Shown one piece after another: positions 47,535 to 58,210 of a stretch of DNA of 64,000 bases. This stretch comes from Epiperipatus broadwayi (Eukaryota; Onychophora; Udeonychophora; Euonychophora; Peripatidae), in NCBI GenBank assembly GCA_028023455.1, contig JAQFVV010000012.1, forward strand, positions 5,494,499-5,558,498. Reading direction: 5' to 3'. Numbering within the stretch: position 1 is the stretch's first letter; every line of letters begins with the position of its first letter. The position numbers and the translations under genes are program-made. Below the pieces are notes generated by a model. It did not search any database. It saw nothing but the letters and a program-made list of their open reading frames with translations, and was not told the DNA's origin.

Positions 47535-48335
47535 AATGTAAATTGTGATGATTAATATTTTGTTATATTAGAAAAAGTTACTTTGTGAAATTTATTAATA
47601 AAATTAAATTTGTTGAGGATGAAAATGAAAGGTGTTATTTATTGTTTTTTTTTTTTGAAATTCTTTGTTATTAAATATGCATTTTAAAGTTATGAGTTTA
47701 AATAATAATGAGTACACCAATATTATTACGACATTAAAAAATGCATATAAATGTATCTGTTCCTGAATAATATATATTTATATTATTTATAGATGTAAAT
47801 GCATTTGTAGATATAATGAATAAAATGATTGGCAGTATGAATGCAAGTCTATGTTTAATAAAAAATAGATCATATTAACCTTTATATTTGAACTATGAAA
47901 ATAAATGATTCTTAAGAATCATTAATGCATTCAACTGAAGAAGATGTATCAAAGTTATGAATACAGCAAATTTGATACTTTTAACTCAAAATATAATATA
48001 TGTGTAAGAATGTGTGCATGATAGTCGGACTATGTAAGAGGTACAGACCATGCAGTTTCTGTAATATTTGTAATAAAAAAAATAATAATAATCTAGAAAA
48101 ATAAAGTTATAAAAAAATGATATAGCAAGAAGAAATAATTTGTTTTAATATATTTAAATAGTTTATAAAATGCAGAGTCAGTCTTTATAAAAAGTGTTTA
48201 TTCTATCTGTCCCATAAGTTGAATTATTTTAGTAAACAAATAATTTTATTTAATTATAATGAATGTTAAATGGTATCCATACAATATCTTTTTTTACAGA
48301 AAGCAGATATGTGTAGCACTGCCTTCTCTTTGACT
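47535..48335. other. AT-rich sequence, nothing recognised
   Basis: No family or coding signal. Confidence 0.5.
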
Positions 48336-48338
48336 GAT

Positions 48339-48440
48339 TTTTTTTCTTTCATATGCCATAACATCGGCCAGGAAGCGAACCCGCTAACCTGGGACAACTG
48401 CTTGTAAGGCGGCTGTGCTGATCTTTCGACCACCAACGCT
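48339..48440 (-). mobile_element. tRNA-derived mini-SINE (long-variable-arm subtype)
   Basis: Minus strand: 'agcgttggtggtcgaaag', 'atcagcacagccgcc', 'ttacaagcagttg', 'cccaggttagcgg', 'gttcgcttcctgg', 'gatgttatggcatatg' and an A/T-rich tail. The acceptor start is clean. It is the best preserved of the subtype with 'ccggg/ccagg..agcgg' inserted before the T-arm. No clear target-site duplication. Confidence 0.8.
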
Positions 48441-48509
48441 GTTATGGATATCCATGACTATTTGGAATGTTATTTCGAGAACTTTTTTAAAGAAACTAAA
48501 AACATTATT

Positions 48510-49650
48510 TTTTTACAAAATTTATTAAGATTCATAATTATTATTAAACAACATTTATATGATATTTATTAAAAATCAAAATAATATATTAATAAATTAT
48601 TTTTTATATGAATATATATTATTTTTAAAAATAAAAGGGTTCAACTTCTAGCATAACATTAACAAATAAAATCATGGCATTCTAATCAGCCTAAAGTTAT
48701 GAAAATAATGGATAATATAACATTGTCATCATTGTCTTAAAATATTTGGGATATTACAAAAATTAGGAAACAATTTTAAATTGTAAAACAGAATTTGATA
48801 GGTTTATCAAAAAATAATATTTTTTGTTCACATTTTGAAAACAAATTATAATTAAAAAAGATTTTGCTTATTTTATAAGAGTCACTATACATTCCATCAA
48901 AGGATGGAATAATCTAATATTGTAATTAGAATTTCAATTTTGCAATATTTTCAAACATCAAATATTAATTTCTTTACCTTTTTTTTATTTGTTAACATAA
49001 ATTACTACAAATAAAGTTAAATGTATTGAATTTTCATGGATAATAATAGTGTGATCCTAAAATCAAAAATTGAAAGCTTACAAAACTCTCACCAGAAAAA
49101 TTAAATCTGGTGTTATGCAGGAAAGCAGAAAATAGTGTCTATAGGATAAAAATTAGTATCAATTTGATGCAGCCATATGATAGTGACTGTCCTTTTTAAT
49201 TTTTTTTATCCCTTTTGTATTTTCAGCCTTCTTTATTTACCTCTAATCATCAAGTTACTTTGAAATGACATATTAAATAAAAGTAAGGTAAATTAAAATC
49301 TTTGTAAAATCTAATGTAGACTGAAACCCATTCTACAAAAGCTTCTGAAGAGATATAGAAAAGAATGTCACCAGGAAAAACAATTAAATCTAATGATATG
49401 CAAGAAAGTTAAAAAACAAATGATGTTTATAGGATAAAAACTAGCATCAAATTGATGTATCCAGATGCTAGTGAGCCTTATTTAAAAAATGTTTATCCTT
49501 ATTATATTTTTGCCCTTTTTTACCCAGTTACTTTGAAATGATGCATTAAGTAAAGGTAAGTTAAATTAAAATTATCTTTAAAAAATCAAATATAGAATAA
49601 AAGCCACTCTAAAAAAATCTCCTGGAGAGATATAGGTAAGAATAAACAGT
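48510..49650 (+). repeat. Ancient interspersed repeat, copy 2, with 280 bp tandem duplication
   Basis: The first half parallels 31980-32300. From about 49066 the unit containing 'caccag', 'ttaaatct', 'ttgatg', 'tagtga' and 'ttactttgaaatga' is repeated with a period of about 280 bp (landmarks near 49090/49369 and 49255/49532). Strong divergence between units; no readable protein. Confidence 0.55.
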
Positions 49651-49659
49651 ATATATCAG

Positions 49660-50290
49660 ATTAATAATATGCCAGATAATGAGATTTTGAATCATTTATG
49701 ATAATAACTATTCACCCATTTACTGACCAATATTTATATGGCTAGATAAATTGTTTATGAGATAATCATCTTAAAGAAAAATAATAAATCTTAAGTTTTG
49801 TCCATCTGGCAACATAATAAATAAATGTTTTATCACATGCTGTATCTTATAATAGTCAAAATTATAACTACATATTGAGATACAGTAAGTGGAATTTCAT
49901 AGCAATATTTTTGTTGTATTTATAATGTTCTATTAATAATCTATGTATTTGCATAATTATATATTTATGCATTTAGAAATTTTTTTCTTTACATTAGTTT
50001 CACATAAATCATTAATGATTTCTAATTTTTGTCAAATATAAAATTCTATCTGTCCTCGAACATATTTATCAGATTTTATTCCAATTGACTTCTTGTTTTT
50101 TAGATTATATCTATTCCTAAAATTCAGTTTGTGAGCTATTTGGACATATACAAAACACCACTAAAAAATTTACATATATATACAATTAATAGATAAATAC
50201 ATTTCTGAAATACATGTAAACATCTCAGGAAAAGATGTCAGCTCCATTCATAATGTGTGAAACATTAATTTTTTAATTGCTATACCATGT
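49660..50290. other. AT-rich sequence, nothing recognised
   Basis: No coding or family signal seen. Confidence 0.5.
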
Positions 50291-50300
50291 GAAATAAATT

Positions 50301-50358
50301 GACAAATCATTCTGCAGTATATATACATTTTGGGAATTTTCCCTCATCAGATATTAAC
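50301..50358 (-). ncRNA. Possible hammerhead-like relic of a third type
   Basis: On the minus strand CTGATGA is followed by a perfect stem II (GGGAA-aa-TTCCC), then AAAA (G12 changed to A) and an AT-rich segment. Stem I pairing and a proper NUH cleavage site are not convincing. The surroundings do not match family I or II. Confidence 0.3.
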
Positions 50359-50784
50359 TATCCATATAAATATAACAACTGTTAGTCTTATGTAATTAAC
50401 AGAAAATCAACATTTAAGGTTGCAGTCTTTCTATAAATCAGTCTATTCAACTATTGCTTAATTATTAGCCAAGAATGAATCAGAAACTCATTTTATTAAT
50501 TAAATATTGATCAAGAAAGCTTATATCAAAAAATAAATGCTTCATACATTGTCATTGGAGATGACATGTCCCAGACCTGTTTACATATATTTCAAACTGC
50601 ATTAATTTATTAAGTACATATTTTTGTGTAACATTTTTGAAAATATGAGTTTATAAAAACAAATGAATAAAACAACCTTTCTTTAATCACTTATTTTTTA
50701 TAATAATGTTAATTATAATAGAGATTGAAGCAACTGAACCTTCCAATGAGTTTATTTATGTTATATAACTCATTGCACACTAAC

Positions 50785-50972
50785 ACTGATTATATATGTG
50801 TGTGTGGGAGATGATAATCTGGACAAACTGATGAGTACTGGTTTAGCACGAAATACATATATTGGTGATTATTTTTCTTTTCTACATGTGTCTGGGCATA
50901 TGTATTAGTGGTATGAGATATTGTGGATAGTTGATGGGTAATTGTAAGTCTGAGTTCAAATCCCCTATATTT
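50785..50972 (+). mobile_element. Family II retroposon, 5'-truncated copy
   Basis: Begins abruptly within the family body near 'cactgattatatatgtg' and runs through the hammerhead to the tail 'gagttcaaatcccctatat'. There is no inverted 5' arm. 5' truncation is expected for target-primed reverse transcription. A clean target-site duplication was not identified. Confidence 0.8.
50814..50872 (+). ncRNA. Hammerhead ribozyme, family II, core intact
   Basis: All catalytic-core positions are present: CTGATGA at 50828-50834, stem II GTAC-tggttta-GCAC (first pair G-C, one internal mismatch), and GAAA at 50850-50853. Minimal stem III is ATA/TAT with a CA loop, and the cleavage triplet ATA ends at 50861. 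Stem I is bipartite: ACAAA/TTGGT (one mismatch) next to the core, a TGG bulge, then ATAATC/GATTAT (50814-50819 with 50867-50872). The bulged stem I gives room for the loop contacts that fast hammerheads use. Stem III is so short that efficient cleavage would probably need a dimeric fold, as known for Penelope-element hammerheads. Confidence 0.7.
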
Positions 50973-51384
50973 CCTATTCTATTACAAATAATCTGACATT
51001 TATTTACAAATAATATTAATTAATATGGGAGAAATATTAAATGGGTAAAGACTCACTATCTTTAACTTTATTATGATACAAATATAATATAAACTGTAAG
51101 AGTATGTATTTAGTATAAATAAATAGGATATAAAAAAAATTCAATATGATGTTTTATTATTTATATTGATTAGATAAACTGTTATATATATATATATACT
51201 TATAAATAGGTTTTAGTTTTCAAGAAAACTGTTGATCACTCAAAACTGTTAGATTGGTTGAGTAGAAAAATAAAATAGAGCATTAAATTAAAATGATTAT
51301 AGAATGGTGGATTTATTTATTTGTTTTATAAAATTAATCAATACAAAATAAATATAAAGTGAAAGAATATATTTTATAAAGATA

Positions 51385-51775
51385 ATATAATATATAAGGG
51401 ATTCGAACTCAGACTTTTATAGGACCCTCAACTCTCCATGCCATCTTATATTGCTGACCCACCTGATCACACGCATGTTGAAAAGATAAATAACCACCAA
51501 ATATATGTATTTGATGCTGAACCAGCAATCATCAGTTGGTCCAGATTACTATCTCCACACATATATACAATCTGTGCTCAGCTTTATATTAAGATAGTCA
51601 ATCTTCATACTTTAATGAACAGGATTCAAACTATTCCAACCTACAACTCTTTAGCCATTCATTTCATTAAAAATCTGATGATGGAGCATTCAAGCCCACA
51701 TTAGTGCCAAAGTTGTCATCCTACCCATGTTGACATTAGTCATTCTGATCCCTCATGTACTAGAGAATAATCCAT
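51385..51775 (-). mobile_element. Family II retroposon, copy without inverted arm
   Basis: Minus-strand copy from 'ccctcatgtac' (inverse) through 'gtgggcttgaatgctcc', the hammerhead, and a tail whose end reads 'gtctgagttcgaatccc', a perfect tRNA T-arm/B-box consensus. It shows that the family's 3' end derives from or imitates a tRNA. The plus-strand open frame 51438-51704 is antisense to the element and not a gene. Confidence 0.8.
51489..51549 (-). ncRNA. Hammerhead ribozyme motif, family II
   Basis: Minus strand: TAATC, ACCAA, CTGATGA, stem II TGC-tggttca-GCA with a U-U base pair position, CAAA in place of GAAA, ATA...TATA, an extra T, then TTGGT and GGTTA. The G12-to-C change should stop cleavage. 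Confidence 0.5.
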
Positions 51776-52100
51776 TTTTTGATGCTGCCTTGATTAATGT
51801 ATATTAAAATATAGTGATTCATAGAGAAGGTCACAGCACTGAATATTCTTGTTGTAATATTAGATCAATTGACTTGTTTTTATTTATATAAGAAGAAGGA
51901 TTGCTATAGTTATGTAGGTGATGAATGTTGCAATAGACAACCACTAAGAAAAAATTCCCAAAATATATGTGAATTGCAAAATCACTGATCAATTTTTTTG
52001 CATGGTATGACAACAACATAATAACTGTCTCATACATGATAATTCATTCAAGCTAATATCTCTCCATATGTGTTTATATATGATTATGTATAGGCATTTT

Positions 52101-53530
52101 ATTCTAATGGATTAATGAGATATTATCTTATATAGCACTATGTTTTTTATGTAATAGAAATATTAGCGATTAAGCCAATACACATGCGCTTTAAAGATAA
52201 ATTATAAATGAATACTCAATTTTTCTAGACACAAGATATAGTATTTTAGAAAAAATGGAATGAATCACCCATTCTTTTGGACCCAAACATTTATGTATGG
52301 GCAAATCTTAAGTGTGTGGAAATAAGAGCATGATGGGGTTACATGATCACTTTAAATTACATTTGTTATGTTTGAACGAATGACACTTGTGAAATCCTTA
52401 CAATTTACGAACCATCATTCTTTAGTTGAAATCAAACATATATAATGAGATATTATTTTATATAGTGCTATGTTTTTTATGTATTAGTAATATTAACGAT
52501 TAAGCCAATGAACACGCACTTTAAAGATAAATTATAAATGAATACTCAATTTTTCCAGACATGAGATATAGTATTTTAGAAAGAATGGAATGAATCACCC
52601 ATTCTTTCGGACCCAAATGTTTATGTATGAGAAAATCTTAAGTGTGTGGAAATAAGAGCGTGACGGTGTTACATGATCACTTTAAATTACATTTGTTATG
52701 TTTGAACGAATGACACTTGTGAAATCTTTACAATTTACGAACCGTCATTCTTTAAACCATTAAGCATCACATGATCACTATCATATACTAGCACATAATT
52801 GTTTGTAGTTGAAATTAAACATATATAATGAGATATTATTTTATATAGTGCTATGTTTTTTATGTAATAGTAATATTAGCGATTAAGCCAAGGCACATGC
52901 GCTTTAAAGATAAATTATAAATGAATACTCAATTTTTCCAGACACGAGATATAGTATTTTAGAAAGAATGGAATAAATCACCCATTCTTTCAGATCCAAA
53001 TGTTTATGTATGGGCACATCTTAAGTGTGTGGAAATAAGAGCATGACGGTGTTACATGATCACTTTAAATTACACTTGTTATGTTTGAACGAATGGCACT
53101 TGTGAAATCTTTACAATGTACGAACTGTCATTCTTTAGTTGAAATTAAACATATCATGTGCATTGGCTTAATCGCTAATATTACTGTTACATAAAAAAAC
53201 ATAGCGCTATATAAAATAATATCTCTTTATATATGTTTAATTTCAACTAAAGAATGACGGTTGTAAATTGTAAAGATTTCACAAGTGTCATTCATTCAAA
53301 CATAACAAATGTAATTTAAAGTGATCATGTAACACCATCACGCTCTTATTTCCACACACTTAAGATTTGCCCATACATAAACGTTTGGGTCCGAAAGAAT
53401 GGGTGATTCATTTCATTCTTTCTAAACTACTATATCTCGTGTGTGGAAAAATTGACTATTCATTTATAATTTATCTTTAACGCGCATGTGCATTGGCTTA
53501 ATCGCTAATATTACTATTCTAATGGATTAA
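52101..53530. repeat. Array of three direct and one inverted 330 bp units with 15 bp flanking repeat
   Basis: Units share 'gagatattattttatata', 'gcgattaagcc', 'tcacccattctttc', 'gtgtgtggaaataagagc' and 'tgtttgaacgaatg'. The direct copies have 'taagcc' at 52171, 52501 and 52884 (330 bp, then 383 bp because of a 53 bp insertion at about 52754-52806). A fourth copy runs inverted from about 53154 to 53515 and ends in mid-unit. 'attctaatggattaa' occurs exactly at both outer edges (52101-52115 and 53516-53530). No readable protein; I found no hammerhead core in the unit on either strand. Confidence 0.85.
52754..52806 (-). mobile_element. 51-53 bp insertion shared with the family I loci at 23.2 and 62.3 kb
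   Basis: Sits between units 2 and 3 of the array and is absent at the unit 1/2 junction. The same sequence ('gatcactat..tactagcacataattgtt', with variants) occurs at about 23190-23242 and, inverted, at about 62342-62382. At those loci it abuts a family I end, so it may be the family I 3' tail inserted here alone by extreme 5' truncation. Confidence 0.55.
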
Positions 53531-53534
53531 ATAT

Positions 53535-54480
53535 TTTCTAAATATATGCTGGTAAACTTTGTTTGATTGTATTATGAATACTGTGCGATTTGTTATTTCA
53601 TTTCGTAGAAACTAATGATTTTTACATATTATAAAATGAAGGTTTTAAAACAATTATTAAAAAAAGAAGATCATAAGAGAAACTACAATAATTTTTAGAA
53701 GATTGGAAGCAATAAGAATCACTGATTAAATAACCACATGTTTTAGTTATACCTTTTTAATTAGGCAAAAATTATCCCACAGTATATACCGCAATTTTTT
53801 AAAATGCTAATTTATTTATTATTTTTAAAGAGGCTTTTCTCAGACTAGCATATATATATGTCTGCGTGTATAATATATATGTATTTTTTTTAATTTTATT
53901 TTTTATAACTTAGCGTTTCCTAAAATAGAAAGTATTATTTTTGTGTGCAAAACCGTGATTCAATAAAATGCATTACATTTAAATCTGTGCTCAGTGGAAA
54001 TGATCTATGTATTGAAGACAATCTGTTTTTGACAAGTAAATGATTAAAAATAATATATTTTGTAATAATAAAAAGCTAATATCATATAACCTTTAGGATT
54101 AAATTTTTTAAGTTTTTTTTTTTTTTTAACTAGTAAAAGTTTTACCTACGTTTTTGTAACTAATATTTTATTTTAAATGATCATAAATTACAAATATATG
54201 CTGAGGTTGTTTAACTCAATGATTAGAGTATTTTCTGCACATATAGGGTTATACTTTTATTCAATGATTAAAATATTTGTATTCTCAGAAAAGTAAATTT
54301 TCTTATGATTGGAATGGCAGTCATTAGAAGAACACTGTAATTATTTTTAAAAAAATTAAAAAAGTTAAGCATATAATGAAACATTATAGTCTACAATCAT
54401 TTCCTTTGGATGGAAAAGTGAAGAAGAGGTTGAAGATATAATATGAATATCATTTGAATAATTTGTTTTAATCTTGAATA
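53535..54480. other. AT-rich sequence with a possible tRNA-like SINE relic
   Basis: Around 54203-54235 'gaggttgtttaactcaatga' followed by 'ttagagtat' resembles the 5' half of a tRNA-type SINE promoter of the kind 'ggtttagctcagtggttagag'. The rest is AT-rich and no T-arm is recognisable. Confidence 0.3.
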
Positions 54481-54525
54481 TTTGTCAAGTGTTGTAATTC
54501 CTTGGTTTGCTTGCAGTTAAAAATG

Positions 54526-54654
54526 ATATTAGTTAGTTGTCAAGTGTTGGTGATCGAGAGGTCAGCACATCTGCCTTACAAGCAGGTGTCCCGGGTCAGC
54601 GGGTTTGCTGTCTGGCCGATGCTATGATGCATGGAAGAAAAAAAAATATTAGTT
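54526..54654 (+). mobile_element. tRNA-derived mini-SINE with target-site duplication
   Basis: 'atattagtt' at 54526-54534 and 54646-54654 flanks the element. It reads 'tgtcaagtgttggtgatcg', 'aggtcagcacatctgcc', 'ttacaagcaggtg', 'tcccgggtcagcgg', 'gtttgctgtctgg', 'gatgctatgatgcatgg' and an A-rich tail. A bare copy of the first 12 bases (tgtcaagtgttg) also lies upstream at 54483-54494. Confidence 0.8.
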
Positions 54655-54659
54655 GTTCA

Positions 54660-55545
54660 TAGCGTAGCTTTTTTTAAAGTTAGGTTTACACTTATATATT
54701 CATATGTACACAATAATGTCAAATGTAATTTGTAATCATATTTTGGATTTTATGTTTAGAAGGATTCCAGATAAGAAAGTTTTGATTTATTGATATATGA
54801 ATTTATATAACATTAACATCAGTAATGTATATTTTCATAGATTTAACAATATTATGTATTATTTCACTATTTTACTGATTAATTAAAGGCATAACATATC
54901 ATGAAACAATCAAGGTGAAAATGCAAAGATCTGAGATATGTAACCAATGAAAATAAATTACTTACAAAACCTTTCTAGAGAAGACTAAGTAATTCAGATT
55001 AGTTTAGCAATATATTCTTACTAAATAAATACTGAGCTGACCATTGCAATAAGAATTGGTCCACGTTTTTGTAAATCCTTTCATACTAATGTAATGATTA
55101 ATCTTAATCCGCACTACCTGGAAGGATTACACAAACAGCACTAGACTTAATAAACCAGAAAAAAAAATACTGTTGTGAATATCTGAAAATGTATAATTTA
55201 ATAACAGATTCCTATCCAGTATTATGTTGAATAATGCCTACACTAAAATCTGGTGTGGCAAGAATTATTGATCCATGGAGTATAATTTGTATTCAGAAAA
55301 TAAAATTTTTGTCAGAATTCTTTTTCATTTTCTTTTATAATTTTAGCTAGTTTTTAATCTTAGCAGAACCAACTATTTATCAATAGTAAAACATTTATTT
55401 AAACTACTAAAATTGGGAACAGAAAGTATCCGTTTTTGATCAAATTATTTGTTTCAAAAATTATTCAATTTCTTAAATATTTTTTAATCTTTTTTTTCTC
55501 AAAATATGATTTATTAACATAATATTAATCTTTGAATTTATATGT
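54660..55545. other. AT-rich sequence, nothing recognised
   Basis: No recognised element between the mini-SINE and the inverted 0.5 kb repeat. Confidence 0.5.
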
Positions 55546-56050
55546 TATATGTAGTGATATACAAGATTCAAACTATGATTTACGATGCAGAACTTGATTT
55601 ACCAAGAGAACAGAAAAACCTTGAATTGTATATGCATATATCTTGCCATTCATAGCTTCTCTAATAGTTTACTAAGTAACCTCTGGCCTTAATGGCAACT
55701 AGGTAGATCACAGCTGCCAAGAACCACATCATCCCCACCATCCAGATGAGAAAGTAAAAACCCGTACTAATCCCTGTAGCACCCATGTTCCAGCTCCCCC
55801 TCCTAAGGACTAGGAACCAGACCTTGGGGTATTTCCAAAGCTCAGACTCTCTCATCCAATGCCCTTACTAATCCCCACAGCAACCGGATCCCCTCCAAAA
55901 CCCAGGCTTGTGAGACCTTCCAAGCACCAGAACCTGCCATCCAGATGGCAGAGCTGAGTGGTACAGCAGCCCCGATTTGAAGTTTAAACCATAGTAGAAC
56001 TCTCTGAACTGAGTCACCCAAGCATGAGATTCTCTCATCTTCACAGCCTT
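55546..56050 (-). repeat. Interspersed repeat (about 0.5 kb), copy 2, inverted relative to 10.1 kb
   Basis: Matches 10117-10700 over its full length, without the 83 bp duplication. On its sense (minus) strand two frames are readable. One, from MRESHAWVTQFREF, runs into a stop after about 55 codons. The second, MRESELWKYPKVWF, is open for 64 codons (55661-55855) and hydrophobic at its end (VGMMWFLAAVIYLVAIKA). Both products are unknown to me. It could be a decayed coding element or a non-coding repeat. Confidence 0.75.
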
Positions 56051-56054
56051 TTGG

Positions 56055-58205
56055 AGCTTTTTGGCATATAATTTATGTCACTAGCATAAAAGTAATTTTA
56101 TAAGCTTTAATTTTTATTATTTTTCCTTTAATTGTTGAAATGGTGATCATTTTAGAAATGAGTATACATTTATATAATTAGTGTTTGATCAGTGATCAAT
56201 GGAGAAATCTATATGATATATTTCATTGTTGTCTAATGGCTAATGCATTTATCATTATTGGAATTATTCATATTGATGTAAATACCCATTTACCATCTAA
56301 TAAATGAATGATTAAAGAATATAATGCTACAGAATTAGAACACTAATCTTCATTAGTATCCCAATATGAAAAATCAGACAACTGACATATATCAACTTAG
56401 TTAACTACCTAACATTGGTTGATAAATAAGATTAGAGCTATGATTGAATAAACAAGAATATTAGACTACTAAAAATGTATACTGTCAAACAGATCATTAG
56501 TTTGACCATTAAAGCAATCTTCCCTACATTTTTGTAAAAGTCTTTTTATTTCACTGGTCTAAGTGAATAATATCTTTTCTTATTTTTATCTACATAATTG
56601 GGTAAATAATTAAATTAATGATAAGATAGCTATATAGAAAAAAGTCTAGGATCATTAAAAATTAATTTAATTTATATTTTAAATCCACATTGTACATGAT
56701 TAAAAAGCGTACTATTCTACAAGCTTCTTCTATATTTACAAATCCAAAATGATTTTTAATTCTATTTTTCTTATGCTCTCAATGTGATTGTGTGAATGTT
56801 AATTTCTTAAAGTAAATAATTTTTTTTGTTCATTTTTCTATAAATATTATAATAATTTACTAAGGCTGTAACCTTAGAAATAAGCGTCTGAAAAATACGA
56901 AGGTAGGGACCTCTATAGGTCTTAAAACACAAGCTTACGCTATGACACATCTATTTCCCCTTCTTTTTACTTTTTTTAGGAAACATTCTTTTAATTATTT
57001 TTTAGGGATTAAATTTTTTTTAGAAACAATATGTAATAATAAAATATCTCAAATATTTTGGTTCTATTAGCTTGCTTTATATTTAGATGATTAAATTAAT
57101 TTTAGAACGCTTTTAATCTCGCAATAAATTGTTTATTAAATATGCAGCAGTAGAAAGAAAATAGTTTTATTTCTATAATAAGTTCAGTAAACTTATATGG
57201 GATTTAAAGGTTTATATTTGTTTTACCTATTTTTAATTTATATTTTTTGTAATTAAATAATTGATAGTTCTTCCAATTTTCTATAATTGAATAATACAAA
57301 TTTTTAATGATTTTTTTATGCTAGTTTACGCTGTATTTTCGTTTTTTGTTTATTAATGTCTATAGTATTTATTTATAAGTTATTCATAGAGTTTTTTTGT
57401 ATGTGTGTGTGATGAAGAAATTCAATTAGACATAATCACAGAGTACAAAAATAATATAATTAAATATATATATAATTATTAGGAAACATGCTAGTTAATA
57501 AACTGTATAAAATTAAATTAGATCGATTTTTAATTTTTTAATAAAAATAATATCAACAGTCTTACAGCCACAAAATTGTAATGTCAAAGTCCAAATGTGA
57601 AGACAAAAAAAATTGTTAAATTAAAGTACAGCTGTTTATACATTTTCTTTGATTCCTGAATATTTAAATAAAAAACCAAATTAGAGTCGTTAAGTCTAAT
57701 TCATTTTAGAGTACTTTCAATATATTAATTAATAACTAGTAAAAATAATCGAATGGTTTATTACTCACAAGTTTATAAGACATTTGAGCATTGGAAGTAA
57801 CATATCTAGAGCTATAATTTGTGTATCTTAAAAACCATAATCCACTATCTATCAGACCACTAAAAGATGCAGGATATCTAATGAAACCATATGTGATTTG
57901 GCATAATGCTGGCAATGACAAATAAAGCTAAAGGTTGTTAGATTAATTCCCAGTGGTAGAAAATAGAAAAAGCTCAATTGATCACTTCAGTGGAATAGTT
58001 GTCCTCATCCTATCATTTTGGCCCCACTTCTCTTCACTTTTTTCTAAGCAATGGATCAAAAAAACATTTTTAGACTACTAATGATAAAGATCAATAAAAG
58101 AGTAAAAGGGTAGCATATAAATGAATGGTACATATAAATACAGTGCTGTTATCATGTAATTTATGATAAAAATCCTGAGCTTTCTATATATTTCCCTAAT
58201 TAGTC
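56055..58205. other. AT-rich sequence, nothing recognised
   Basis: A block near 57940-58040 is somewhat less AT-rich, with no readable domain. Confidence 0.45.
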
Positions 58206-58210
58206 CAATG

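Noticed and set aside
51438-51704. Plus-strand 88-codon gene
   Set aside because: Antisense to a family II retroposon.
52101-53530. Hammerhead ribozyme in the 330 bp array unit
   Set aside because: No CTGANGA core exists on either strand of the unit.
52101-53530. CRISPR-like array
   Set aside because: Units of 330 bp are contiguous with no regular spacers, and one unit is inverted; the genome is eukaryotic in style.
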